Positions 14,660 through 22,106 of a DNA stretch of 43,803 bases are shown piece after piece (position 1 is the stretch's first letter; the number at the start of each line of letters is the position of its first letter). The notes below the pieces were generated by a model. It did no database searches, had not been told where the DNA came from, and saw only the letters and a program-made list of their open reading frames with translations. Made by a program: the position numbers and the translations under genes. The DNA comes from Woeseiaceae bacterium. GTDB taxonomy: Bacteria > Pseudomonadota > Gammaproteobacteria > Steroidobacterales > Woeseiaceae. The stretch is taken from the NCBI GenBank assembly GCA_030066075.1, contig JASJCH010000001.1, forward strand, positions 1 to 43,803, given 5' to 3'.

Positions 14660-15546
14660 TCGCGGCTCAGGTCGGCTATGCGTTCCGCCTGGCGCCTGAG
14701 AGCGGTGCCGATATTGGCCTCGTCGAACAGGTTGTTGATGTCGCCAAGATCCGGCCTGGAGCGCTGCAGCGCCGCCTCGGCATCGTCGATCGGCGCGTCG
14801 CAGGCAATGCCGGTCAGCCTGCGCGCCAGCAGCGCATCGTCACGATGCGCATGGAGCTTGTCGCCGAGGGTCTTCGCACCGCGCACGTTGACCTCGTGCA
14901 CCCGGTCAAGGTTGTCGTAAATACCGTCGAGGCTGCCGAAGGCCTCGAGCAGTACGGTCGCGGTTTTCTTGCCGACGCCGGGAACGCCCTTGATGTTGTC
15001 GACGGCGTCACCCGCCAGCGCCAGGAAGTCCGCGATCTGTTCGGGCCGGACGCCGAAGACGTCCGGCACCTGTTCATAACCGATCTTGCCCTTGCCGGCG
15101 AAGTCCCAGAATACGTCCTCGGGCGTCAACAGCTGCGCGAGGTCCTTGTCCCGGCTCACGATGGTCGATGGCCGGTTCATGCTGCGACCGTGCTCGACCA
15201 GCGTGCCAATGAGGTCGTCGGCCTCGTAATGCGGACTGCCCCACGCGAGCAGGCCAAGCGCATTCGTGAAACGGCGACACTGCGCGAACTGGCGCTTGAG
15301 CTCCTCGGGCGCCGGATCGCGATTGGCCTTGTACTCGGGGTAGATCTCGGTACGAAACGACGTCGACAGGCTCTCGTCGAAGAGCACGGCAACGTGCTCC
15401 GGATTCACCTGCTCGATGAAGTCACCCAGGAACCGGCAATAGCCGTACAAAGCGTTAACCGGATTGCCGTCGGCATCAACCATGTCGTCCGGCATGGAAT
15501 AGTAGGCACGGAATACGTAAACGGACGCGTCAATGAGGTACTGCAT
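14656..15546 (-). CDS. Xni/PolA-like 5'-3' exonuclease (flap endonuclease)
   Basis: This 296-residue protein matches the stand-alone 5'-3' exonuclease domain related to the N-terminus of DNA polymerase I and to Xni/ExoIX. It shows the metal-binding acidic residues in 'YLIDASVYVFRAYYS' (Asp6), 'VLFDES', 'YEADDLIGT' and 'VSRDKDLAQLL', then the helix-hairpin-helix 'LALAGDAVDNIKGVPGVGKKTA'. It is longer than E. coli Xni (251). It would remove flaps or RNA primers during repair. The ATG at 15546 gives the family start but has no clear ribosome site. The gene lies between an HNH endonuclease gene (112 bases upstream, separated by an inverted repeat) and the truncated kinase-like gene, which starts inside its stop codon. 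Confidence 0.92.
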   Translation of the reverse strand: MQYLIDASVYVFRAYYSMPDDMVDADGNPVNALYGYCRFLGDFIEQVNPEHVAVLFDESLSTSFRTEIYPEYKANRDPAPEELKRQFAQCRRFTNALGLLAWGSPHYEADDLIGTLVEHGRSMNRPSTIVSRDKDLAQLLTPEDVFWDFAGKGKIGYEQVPDVFGVRPEQIADFLALAGDAVDNIKGVPGVGKKTATVLLEAFGSLDGIYDNLDRVHEVNVRGAKTLGDKLHAHRDDALLARRLTGIACDAPIDDAEAALQRSRPDLGDINNLFDEANIGTALRRQAERIADLSRD

Positions 15547-15575
15547 CTATCGAGTATAGCTGTGTGCGGCCCCGC

Positions 15576-15640
15576 CCGGGGAGGCCTTTGCCTCCATGCC
15601 TCGCTGCGCTGCGGGTGACTTCCGGCAAAGGCCTCCCCGG
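15576..15640. repeat. 17-bp-arm inverted repeat between HNH and xni genes
   Basis: Perfect 17-base arms lie at 15576-15592 and 15624-15640 (core GGGGAGGCCTTTGCC and its complement) around a 31-base loop rich in CGCTGCGCTGCG. No T-run follows on either strand, so it is not an ordinary intrinsic terminator. It could be a mobile palindromic element, a processing site or an attenuator between the two nuclease genes. Confidence 0.7.
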
Positions 15641-15658
15641 CCGTGACCGCGCGCAGTT

Positions 15659-16312
15659 CTATTCGTGGAAGTGTACGTCGACGATCTCGGTCCCGTCTGC
15701 CAGGTGATCCGAGAGACGAGCGTGCAATGGGGACGAACGAGGGATGTGGGCGAGCAGGTATTGCATCTGGTCGGCGAGAACCCGCCGGCCCTTGAGGTAG
15801 ATGTACTCGGCGTACGTCGGTGTGAACGGTACGGCAATCAACTGCATTGCCGCCTGTTCCGGCGTGCGTCCGCCCTTGTAGTTGTTGCAGCGCCGGCAGG
15901 CGGTCGCGACGTTGGTCCACAAGTCCTTGCCACCCTGCGAGATCGGTGTGATGTGATCGCGGGTCAGATCCCGTGTCGGGTAGCGCATCGCGCAGTACAG
16001 GCACAGGTTGCCATCGCGCTTGAACAGGGTCCGGTTATTGAGCGGCGGAACGTACTTGTCGCGATTGCGGGCCAGGCTGTGGCTGGTGCCATGCGTTGCG
16101 ATGATGGAGTTGACGTCTACCTTGCTGCGCCGGCCGTCGAAGCTCGAGTAGCCGCCGAAGACCGTGTAAAGAAGAGTGCCGCAGTCGTAGGCGACCTGGT
16201 CGGAATGATACAGGCGCACCGCTTCCCGGTAGTCGATCCACTCGAGTGGCATACCGGCAACGTCGGTTCGCAGCACCTGCTGCGAGATGTCACTAGCGAC
16301 TCCTGCAAGCAT
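15659..16312 (-). CDS. HNH endonuclease
   Basis: This 217-residue protein has an HNH/McrA-type nuclease module in its middle: zinc-binding 'CLYC', catalytic 'LTRDHITPISQGGKDLWTN', second zinc pair 'CRRCN' and the conserved 'KGGRTPEQA'. The N-terminal part with 'VDVAGMPLEWIDYREAV' and the C-terminal 'TPTYAEYIYLKGRRVLADQM' belong to a common stand-alone chromosomal HNH family of unknown biological role. The ATG at 16312 is preceded by GAGGTG five bases away, which decides the start over the open frame reaching 16351. It is divergent from the hydrolase gene and upstream of the Xni-like exonuclease in the same direction. Confidence 0.9.
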   Translation of the reverse strand: MLAGVASDISQQVLRTDVAGMPLEWIDYREAVRLYHSDQVAYDCGTLLYTVFGGYSSFDGRRSKVDVNSIIATHGTSHSLARNRDKYVPPLNNRTLFKRDGNLCLYCAMRYPTRDLTRDHITPISQGGKDLWTNVATACRRCNNYKGGRTPEQAAMQLIAVPFTPTYAEYIYLKGRRVLADQMQYLLAHIPRSSPLHARLSDHLADGTEIVDVHFHE

Positions 16313-16368
16313 CAAAGCACCTCGCCACGTAGTTTGCCCAACGTGCGCCAAAATGCAAATAATGTCGG

Positions 16369-17250
16369 GTGCTTATCCGGTTTATGTTATTTGCCGCATT
16401 GTTGGTCACCGGGCCGTTACTGGCGGCCGATAGCGACCTTTGGGTGGAGTCTCGAGGCATCCAGGTTCCGGTGACGTTCACGATGCCGGACGCCGAATCG
16501 GACGCTGCCGTACCGCTGGTCGTGCTGGTGCACGGCCACGGTGGAACGCGGCAGGAGAACGGCGCCTTTGTCGAGCTTGCATCGATGCTTGCAGAGGTTG
16601 GCATCGCTTCGATCAGGATGGACTTCCCGGGTTGCGGTGATAGCACGGAGGCATTTACCCACAACAACATTACAAACATGTTGCATGACGTGGATGCGTC
16701 GCTCGAATTCGCCGCGGCGCGGCCGGGTGTCGACCCGCGTCGCCTCGGCATTCTCGGTTACAGCATGGGGGGTCGGCTGACGATGCTGACCATCGCTGAT
16801 GAGCCGGCGTACCGCGCCGCCGTTTTGTGGGCGCCGGTTGCGCTCAATGGCAGGGCGCCGATGCTCGACTACTTCGGAGGCCTACAGGACTACGAACGCT
16901 TGCGCGCGACAGCGATCGAGAAAGACTCGGTGCTTTTCGTGACTCCCTGGGGTCAGGAACAGCAACTTGCGGCGCGCTGGTTTCTCGATATGGAGGAGTC
17001 ACGGCCGCTGGACGCACTTCGCAGCTACGAAGGCGAGGTGCTGACCATTCATGGCACCGCGGATACGGTCGTCTCCCCCGAAAACGGCAAGGCCGCCCAC
17101 CAGGCGGCCTCGGTGAGTAGCGACGCTGAAATCGTGCTCATTGACGACGCCGGCCACGGTTTCGGCTTCTTCGGCGGCGAACCCGACGTCCGCGCCGAAG
17201 TACTCGGCGCGACCGTCGAATTTTTCGCGGCGCAATTGCTGCGCGACTAA
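16369..17250 (+). CDS. secreted alpha/beta hydrolase
   Basis: This 293-residue protein has a signal peptide (about 1-20, cut near LLAA-D) and an alpha/beta-hydrolase domain. It shows the oxyanion-loop HGHGG (55-59) and a full triad: Ser132 in GYSMGG, Asp232 in HGTAD, His263 in AGHGF. It resembles dienelactone-hydrolase-like serine esterases and acyl-transfer enzymes; the substrate is unknown, but the location would be periplasmic. The GTG at 16369 is the furthest start; ATG at 16384 would shorten the signal peptide by five residues, and neither has a good ribosome site. It ends in CTAA, sharing those bases with the pntB stop on the other strand. Confidence 0.88.
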   Translation: MLIRFMLFAALLVTGPLLAADSDLWVESRGIQVPVTFTMPDAESDAAVPLVVLVHGHGGTRQENGAFVELASMLAEVGIASIRMDFPGCGDSTEAFTHNNITNMLHDVDASLEFAAARPGVDPRRLGILGYSMGGRLTMLTIADEPAYRAAVLWAPVALNGRAPMLDYFGGLQDYERLRATAIEKDSVLFVTPWGQEQQLAARWFLDMEESRPLDALRSYEGEVLTIHGTADTVVSPENGKAAHQAASVSSDAEIVLIDDAGHGFGFFGGEPDVRAEVLGATVEFFAAQLLRD

Positions 17251-18653
17251 AGCGCTTTCAGCACCTCGTCGAGCGTCGCCTTCGCGTCGCCGAACAGCAT
17301 GCGCGTGTTATCGAGGAAGAACAGCGGGTTCTGCACGCCGGCGTAGCCGGTTGCCATGCTGCGCTTCAGCACGATCGACGTCGTGCCCTTCCAGCACTCG
17401 AGTACCGGCATACCCGCGATCGGGCTGTCGGGATCCGTCTGCGCCGACGGGTTGACGATGTCGTTGGCGCCGATGACGACCGACACGTCGACGTCCGGGA
17501 AGTCCTCGTTGATCTCGTCCATCTCGTACACGATGTCGTAAGGCACCTTGGCCTCGGCGAGCAGCACGTTCATGTGGCCCGGCATGCGACCCGCGACAGG
17601 GTGGATGCCGAAGCGAACGTTGACGCCCTTCTCGCGCAATGTACGCGTGATCTCAAAGACCGTGTGCTGTGCCTGGGCGACGGCCATGCCGTAACCCGGG
17701 ATGATCATGACCTCTTTCGCGCCAGCCAGCATGCCTGCGGTCTCGAGCGCCTCGACCGGGACAACCTCGCCCTGGTCCTCGCCGCCGCCCTTCGCCGCGG
17801 CGCCGCTCTCGGTGCCGAAGCCACCTGCGATCACGGCCAGGAACTTGCGGTTCATGGCGCGGCACATGATGTAACTGAGGATCGCGCCGCTCGAACCGAC
17901 GAGCGCGCCCGTGACGATCAGCAGGTCGTTACCGAGCATGAAGCCCGTTGCCGATGCGGCCCAGCCCGAGTAGCTGTTGAGCATGGAGACCACCACCGGC
18001 ATGTCGGCGCCGCCGATCGCCATGACCATATGGATACCGAACAGCAGCGCGAGCACGGTCATGATGATGAGCGGATTCAGGCCGCCGCCCTCAACGGACT
18101 GCTGCACAAACTCGTAGCCGTAGTAGATAGAGCCGAGCAGGAGCAGCAGGTTGAGCCAGTGACGTGCCGGCAGGATCAGCGGGTTGCCGCTGATACGGCC
18201 CGACAGCTTGCCGAACGCGATGACCGAACCCGAGAACGTCACGGCGCCAATCAGCACGCCGATGTACGTTTCGATGTCGTGGATCGTGAGTTCGACGCCC
18301 GTGTAGTGCAGCAGGCGCCCGGGATCCATGAAGTTGGCGAAACCAACGGCAACGGCGGCAAGTCCGACCAGGCTGTGGAGGATGGCGACGAGCTCCGGCA
18401 TCTGCGTCATCTGCACGCGGCGCGCCAGGATCAGGCCGATGGTGCCGCCGACCAGCAACGCAATGATCAGCTTGTCGTAGTTGGCGGTCACGTTCTCGCT
18501 GAAGATGGTCGCCAGCAGCGCAATCGCCATGCCGATGATGCCGTACCAGTTACCGCGCCTTGCCGTCTCCTGGTTGGACAGGCCGCCCAACGCAAGGATG
18601 AACAGGATGGTCGCGATGATGTAGGAGACGTTTACGATTCCTTGGTTAATCAT
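17247..18653 (-). CDS. pntB: NAD(P) transhydrogenase subunit beta
   Basis: The 468-residue beta subunit of proton-translocating transhydrogenase (E. coli 462). It passes hydride from NADH to NADP+ using the proton gradient. The N-terminal half carries eight or nine membrane helices forming the proton path. The C-terminal half is the NADP-binding domain, with '[14 protein letters not shown]', '[20 protein letters not shown]', '[12 protein letters not shown]' and '[18 protein letters not shown]'. The ATG at 18653 has GAGG spanning the pntA stop, with seven bases between genes; the frame is open 20 codons further. It converges on the hydrolase gene with a 4-base overlap of stop codons. Confidence 0.96.
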   Translation of the reverse strand: MINQGIVNVSYIIATILFILALGGLSNQETARRGNWYGIIGMAIALLATIFSENVTANYDKLIIALLVGGTIGLILARRVQMTQMPELVAILHSLVGLAAVAVGFANFMDPGRLLHYTGVELTIHDIETYIGVLIGAVTFSGSVIAFGKLSGRISGNPLILPARHWLNLLLLLGSIYYGYEFVQQSVEGGGLNPLIIMTVLALLFGIHMVMAIGGADMPVVVSMLNSYSGWAASATGFMLGNDLLIVTGALVGSSGAILSYIMCRAMNRKFLAVIAGGFGTESGAAAKGGGEDQGEVVPVEALETAGMLAGAKEVMIIPGYGMAVAQAQHTVFEITRTLREKGVNVRFGIHPVAGRMPGHMNVLLAEAKVPYDIVYEMDEINEDFPDVDVSVVIGANDIVNPSAQTDPDSPIAGMPVLECWKGTTSIVLKRSMATGYAGVQNPLFFLDNTRMLFGDAKATLDEVLKAL

Positions 18654-18660
18654 GACAACC

Positions 18661-20202
18661 TCACTTCCTGAACATGTCGAGCATGCGGCGGGTGACGGCA
18701 AAGCCGCCCGCAATATTCACCGCTGTTATGCCGGCCGTGACGATAGCGATCCACATGATCACGTTTTCCTCGGAGCTTATTTGCAATAGCGCGCCGATGA
18801 TGATGATGCTGGAGATCGCATTGGTCACGCTCATGAGCGGCGTATGCAGCGCCGCGGTCACATTCCAGATGACCATGTAACCCACGAAGCACGCGAGTAC
18901 GAACACCGTGAAATGCGCCATGAACGACGGTGGCGCCACAGCGCCAAGTCCGAGCAGCGCGAGGCCGCCGACAACCATGCCGATGATCGGGCCGGCAACC
19001 GAGGGCTTCTTCTCTTCTTTCACGGCCGCCGGCGCCGGTTCCTCGGCCGGTTTCGGCGGGGCTGCCGAAATCTTCGGCGCGGGCGGCGGATACGTCGTCT
19101 CGCCGTCCCTGCAGATTGTGGCGCCGCGTACAACCTCGTCCTCGAAATCGACAACGAGCTGGCCGTCCTTCTCGGGCGTCATGTCCGAGAGCAGGTGGCG
19201 CAGGTTAGTTGCGTAAAGCTGGCTCGCCTGCGTCGCGAGCCGGCTCGGCAGATCCGTGTAACCAATAATCGTCACGCCATGCTTGACGACGACTTCGCCA
19301 GGCACAGTCAGTTCGCAGTTGCCGCCCGTCTCGGCGGCCAGATCGACGATAACGCTGCCTTCTTTCATCAGCTCGACGTGCTCGGCCGTAATCAGGCGCG
19401 GCGCCGGCTTGCCGGGAATCAGTGCCGTCGTAATGATGATGTCGACCTCTTTCGCCTGCTCGGCAAACAGCGCCATCTCGGCCGCGATGAACTCATCGCT
19501 CATGACCTTGGCGTAGCCACCTTCGCCCGAACCGTCTTCATCGTCCTTGAAATCGAGCATCAGGAACTCGGCGTCCATGCTCTCGACCTGCTCCTTCACC
19601 TCGGGGCGCGTGTCGAATGACCGGACGATGGCGCCCATGCTCTTCGCAGCGCCAATCGCGGACAGCCCGGCGACACCGGCGCCGATGACGAGCACCGTCG
19701 CCGGAGGAATCCGGCCGGCGGCCGTGATCTGGCCCGTGAAGAAGCGTCCGAAATGCTGCGACGCCTCGACGACCGCGCGGTAACCCGCGATGTTGGCCAT
19801 CGAGCTCAGCACGTCCATCTTCTGTGCACGGGAAATGCGCGGGACCATGTCCATGGCAAGCGCAGTGCCGCCGCTCTTGGTCAGCGTGTCGAGCAGCTCG
19901 GGGTTCTGCCCCGGCATGATCAGGCTGACCAGCGCCTGGTCGGAACGGAGTTTCTTCTCCTCGCCCTGCTCGGGCGCCCGGACCTTCAGGATGATGTCGG
20001 ACTGCTTCCAGACATCCTTGGCCTTCGGGAGGACTTCGCAGCCTGCCGCTTCGTACTCGCTGTCAGGGAACTTGGCCGCGGCTCCGGCGCCTGCCTCGAT
20101 GGCGACGCTATAGCCCAGTTTGATGAGCTGGGACGCCACGTCGGGGGTGGTTGCAACGCGCTGTTCACCCGCGTGGATTTCTCTCGGTACACCGATTTTC
20201 AT
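18661..20202 (-). CDS. pntA: NAD(P) transhydrogenase subunit alpha
   Basis: The 513-residue alpha subunit in its single-chain form (E. coli 510). Residues 1-375 form the NAD-binding domain with '[19 protein letters not shown]' at the start, '[20 protein letters not shown]' and the nucleotide-binding '[20 protein letters not shown]'. A Pro/Ala/Lys-rich linker (about 375-410) joins this to four membrane helices (about 415-510) with '[14 protein letters not shown]', part of the proton channel. The ATG at 20202 has GGGAGG at good distance. A dyad overlaps the likely promoter just upstream. Together with pntB it supplies NADPH, which fits the NADPH-using GltBD elsewhere in the window. Confidence 0.97.
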   Translation of the reverse strand: MKIGVPREIHAGEQRVATTPDVASQLIKLGYSVAIEAGAGAAAKFPDSEYEAAGCEVLPKAKDVWKQSDIILKVRAPEQGEEKKLRSDQALVSLIMPGQNPELLDTLTKSGGTALAMDMVPRISRAQKMDVLSSMANIAGYRAVVEASQHFGRFFTGQITAAGRIPPATVLVIGAGVAGLSAIGAAKSMGAIVRSFDTRPEVKEQVESMDAEFLMLDFKDDEDGSGEGGYAKVMSDEFIAAEMALFAEQAKEVDIIITTALIPGKPAPRLITAEHVELMKEGSVIVDLAAETGGNCELTVPGEVVVKHGVTIIGYTDLPSRLATQASQLYATNLRHLLSDMTPEKDGQLVVDFEDEVVRGATICRDGETTYPPPAPKISAAPPKPAEEPAPAAVKEEKKPSVAGPIIGMVVGGLALLGLGAVAPPSFMAHFTVFVLACFVGYMVIWNVTAALHTPLMSVTNAISSIIIIGALLQISSEENVIMWIAIVTAGITAVNIAGGFAVTRRMLDMFRK

Positions 20203-20233
20203 GGTTTAGCCTCCCGTGGGACGGGCGTACTCT

Positions 20234-20245
20234 ACCAATATCGGT
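20234..20245. promoter_or_regulatory. near-palindrome in pntAB promoter region
   Basis: ACCAATATCGGT is a 12-base dyad with one unpaired position in each half, 32-43 bases upstream of the pntA start. On the minus strand TAGAGT follows it as a possible -10 box. It may be an operator; nothing else supports it. Confidence 0.25.
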
Positions 20246-20279
20246 ATACGTCGGCTACGGGGGAAATATACGTAGTCGT

Positions 20280-20762
20280 CTAGCGCCTCGGCGAGGGTCG
20301 GGGCCGGTCTTTGGCACGGTCCCGCAGGCGCTGGCGCTGCTCCGGAGTCATGTCGCGGAAGCGCTCCCGGAGCGCCTGGCGACGCTCGATAGGCATCCGC
20401 TGGAAGCGCTGGAAGTTGTCCCGTACCCGGGCCTGGTCGTCGGGCGACATCTCCTTGAACTGGCGATAGCGATTACGGATCTGCTCCTGGCGCTCGGGTG
20501 GCAGGTCACGCCATTGCTGGAAGCGTCCCTGCGCCGCCTCGCGCTGTTCGGGCGACATGCCGGCCCAGCGCGCGGCGCCCTTCGACAACCGTTCCTGGCG
20601 CGCGGGTTCGAGCTGATCCCAGTTCTCGGCGAATCCCTGCAGCACACGCTGCTGGTCGGCATTCAGGTCATCCCAGGCAATGCCGGCGTCGTCCGCCATG
20701 GCCAGCGGTGCAACCAGCAGCATTGCAAGTAATGTCAGTCGCGGCAGTGTCCTAGCTTTCAT
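20280..20762 (-). CDS. DUF3106 family periplasmic protein
   Basis: This 160-residue protein has a signal peptide (1-23, ending LAMA-D) followed by repeated Arg/Gln-rich helical units of the type 'SPEQREAAQGRFQQWRDL', 'PPERQEQIRNRYRQFKEM', 'SPDDQARVRDNFQRFQRM', 'PIERRQALRERF' and 'TPEQRQRLRDR'. That spacing is the DUF3106 pattern, similar to CpxP/Spy-like helical repeats. The ATG at 20762 has GGAG eight bases upstream. It is last in a unit of sigma factor, DUF3619-like protein, 77-residue secreted protein and this protein, overlapping the previous gene by 11 bases. A role in sensing or buffering envelope protein stress is plausible but unproven. Confidence 0.85.
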   Translation of the reverse strand: MKARTLPRLTLLAMLLVAPLAMADDAGIAWDDLNADQQRVLQGFAENWDQLEPARQERLSKGAARWAGMSPEQREAAQGRFQQWRDLPPERQEQIRNRYRQFKEMSPDDQARVRDNFQRFQRMPIERRQALRERFRDMTPEQRQRLRDRAKDRPRPSPRR

Positions 20763-20985
20763 CCGTTTTCTCCGTCGATTCTTCGCCTTCTTCAGGCACG
20801 GGATCGGTCCGCTCTTCCAGTTCGGCCGTGACGGGTTTGCCAAACAGCATCCAGTCCTCGTCCGACTCTTCCCAGGTTCCCAGGTACTCCAGGAACTCCG
20901 GGTCGGGTACTTCCTCGTCGGCCGCCAGCACCAGGCCGGCGCCCATCAGCAGTGAGCCTAGCAGCGCGGCCCTGTTAACCGACAT
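20752..20985 (-). CDS. small acidic secreted protein of sigma-factor operon
   Basis: This 77-residue protein has a signal peptide (about 1-21, ending VLAA-D) and a very acidic mature part with 'PEFLEYLGTWEESDEDWMLF' in the middle and a Glu/Thr-rich tail. I know no named family, but its place is informative: it overlaps the DUF3619-like gene by 11 bases upstream and the DUF3106 gene by 11 bases downstream, so it is probably translated with both. It may be a small periplasmic partner of the basic DUF3106 protein, since the charges are opposite; this is inference. Confidence 0.75.
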   Translation of the reverse strand: MSVNRAALLGSLLMGAGLVLAADEEVPDPEFLEYLGTWEESDEDWMLFGKPVTAELEERTDPVPEEGEESTEKTDES

Positions 20986-21346
20986 TGCCGTCCGCTTCCT
21001 CGTCGACGGCGTCGAGCAGGCTATAGAACTCGAGGTCCTCCAGCATCTCCAGGCTGTCGGCCTCGAGCAGCATCTCGAAGTCCGACGTGGCGACAGCGCC
21101 GTTCATCGTTACCTCGCCGCCCGGGCCGTTGATCAATACGGCCGCGACCACCGCCACGGCCACCACGCCTCCCGCCGGCGCCCAGCGACTCCAGGTTACA
21201 AGTCCCGGTCGTTGCAGTTCTTCCAGCGCCCGGTGTCGTCCCTGGTTAAGACGTGACAACGTGGCGGCATCCAGCTCTTCGACGCTGTTGTCGAACAGCG
21301 CCTTGGCCTGTTCCTGCAGTTGCTCGTCATTACGAGTATCAGTCAT
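20975..21346 (-). CDS. DUF3619-like protein, probable anti-sigma factor
   Basis: This 123-residue protein has a soluble N-terminal part (about 1-55) with 'LDAATLSRLNQGRHRALEEL', one membrane helix (about 62-80, WAPAGGVVAVAVVAAVLI) and an acidic exported tail ending 'DLEFYSLLDAVDEEAD'. This layout and the gene order match DUF3619 proteins that follow an ECF sigma gene in many Beta- and Gammaproteobacteria. Binding of the N-terminus to the sigma factor is expected from such architecture, not shown. The ATG at 21346 overlaps the sigma stop as ATGA, and the gene overlaps the next by 11 bases. Confidence 0.78.
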   Translation of the reverse strand: MTDTRNDEQLQEQAKALFDNSVEELDAATLSRLNQGRHRALEELQRPGLVTWSRWAPAGGVVAVAVVAAVLINGPGGEVTMNGAVATSDFEMLLEADSLEMLEDLEFYSLLDAVDEEADGNVG

Positions 21347-21951
21347 GACCAGTGGTCTCCCAGTTTCTCCCGAAGCGTATGCACCGCCCGGGAGTAATGT
21401 GTCTTGACGCTGCCTTGCGAGCAACCCATCGCGGTCGCCGTACCCGCAACGTCAAGCCCTTCGAATGTTCTTAGCATAAATGCCTCGCGTTGCCGCGCGG
21501 GCAGCTCGTGCACCGAATCCTCCAGGCGTCGCAGCGCTTCGTGCGTCTGCACCTCCGTCTCCGGTGAGCGTCCCGCCGGGTCCGGCGCCTGCGCGGTGAG
21601 GTCATAGTCGTCGTCAGCCGCAGTGCCCTTGCCGAACCACACCATGACGCGGTTGCGCACCTTCTGGCGCCGGTGCCAGTCACGGATCCCGTTTTGCAGG
21701 ATTCGGTAAAACAGCGGCGCCCATTCACCCTCGTCGCGGTCGCTGTAGTTACGCACCAGCTTGATCATCGCCTCCTGCACGAGATCGAGGGCCTCGTCGC
21801 GATCGCGCAGCGCGATCTCGGCGATGCGCAGTGCGCGGCGTTCGATTTCCGCCAGGAACCGGTTCAGTTGCTGTTCGCGTTGCAGCGCTCTCGCTCCCGT
21901 CGATGGCTCGCGGGTGCAAGATACCGCAAAAACGCCAACGCTGGCGTTCAT
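21343..21951 (-). CDS. ECF-type RNA polymerase sigma factor
   Basis: This 202-residue protein has sigma region 2 ('RDRDEALDLVQEAMIKLVRNY', then 'FYRILQNGIRDWHRRQKVRN') and region 4 with a helix-turn-helix ('HELPARQREAFMLRTFEGL', 'GCSQGSVKTHYSRAVHTLREKL'). There is no region 3, as in group 4 sigma factors. A longer frame starts at GTG 22017; I prefer ATG 21951, as neither has a strong ribosome site and the conserved part begins about 20 residues later still. It heads an operon with its likely anti-sigma factor and two exported proteins, suggesting an envelope signal. It is divergent from priA. Confidence 0.85.
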   Translation of the reverse strand: MNASVGVFAVSCTREPSTGARALQREQQLNRFLAEIERRALRIAEIALRDRDEALDLVQEAMIKLVRNYSDRDEGEWAPLFYRILQNGIRDWHRRQKVRNRVMVWFGKGTAADDDYDLTAQAPDPAGRSPETEVQTHEALRRLEDSVHELPARQREAFMLRTFEGLDVAGTATAMGCSQGSVKTHYSRAVHTLREKLGDHWS

Positions 21952-22066
21952 GCGGTCCGACTCACTGTCGCGTTTCGTTGAAGATCCATCTTCCGTTCGT
22001 CCTCTTGACTCAGCCACGAGGTGATCTACCGTGTCACACTGTAGTAACGCCCCGGCGGGCGACCGG

Positions 22067-22094
22067 TTGACACCGAAAACCCCATGATTATGTC
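22067..22094 (+). promoter_or_regulatory. possible priA promoter
   Basis: A perfect -35 TTGACA (22067-22072) is followed after 16 bases by TATGTC (22089-22094). The start would fall only a few bases before the GTG of priA, giving an almost leaderless message, which fits the missing ribosome site. The -10 box is weak. Confidence 0.35.
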
Positions 22095-22106
22095 AAGTAT
22101 CTCCCT

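Noticed and set aside
15576-15640. Palindrome as an integron attC site or intrinsic terminator
   Set aside because: No integrase, no attC core boxes recognised, and no T-run.
14656-16312. HNH plus exonuclease pair as a defence system
   Set aside because: Both families are common chromosomal housekeeping-type proteins, the neighbours are core genes, and no mobile signatures are present.
18621-18630. A GTAGGAG match inside pntB as another REP-like element
   Set aside because: No hairpin, no core and no second foot follow; it is ordinary coding sequence.
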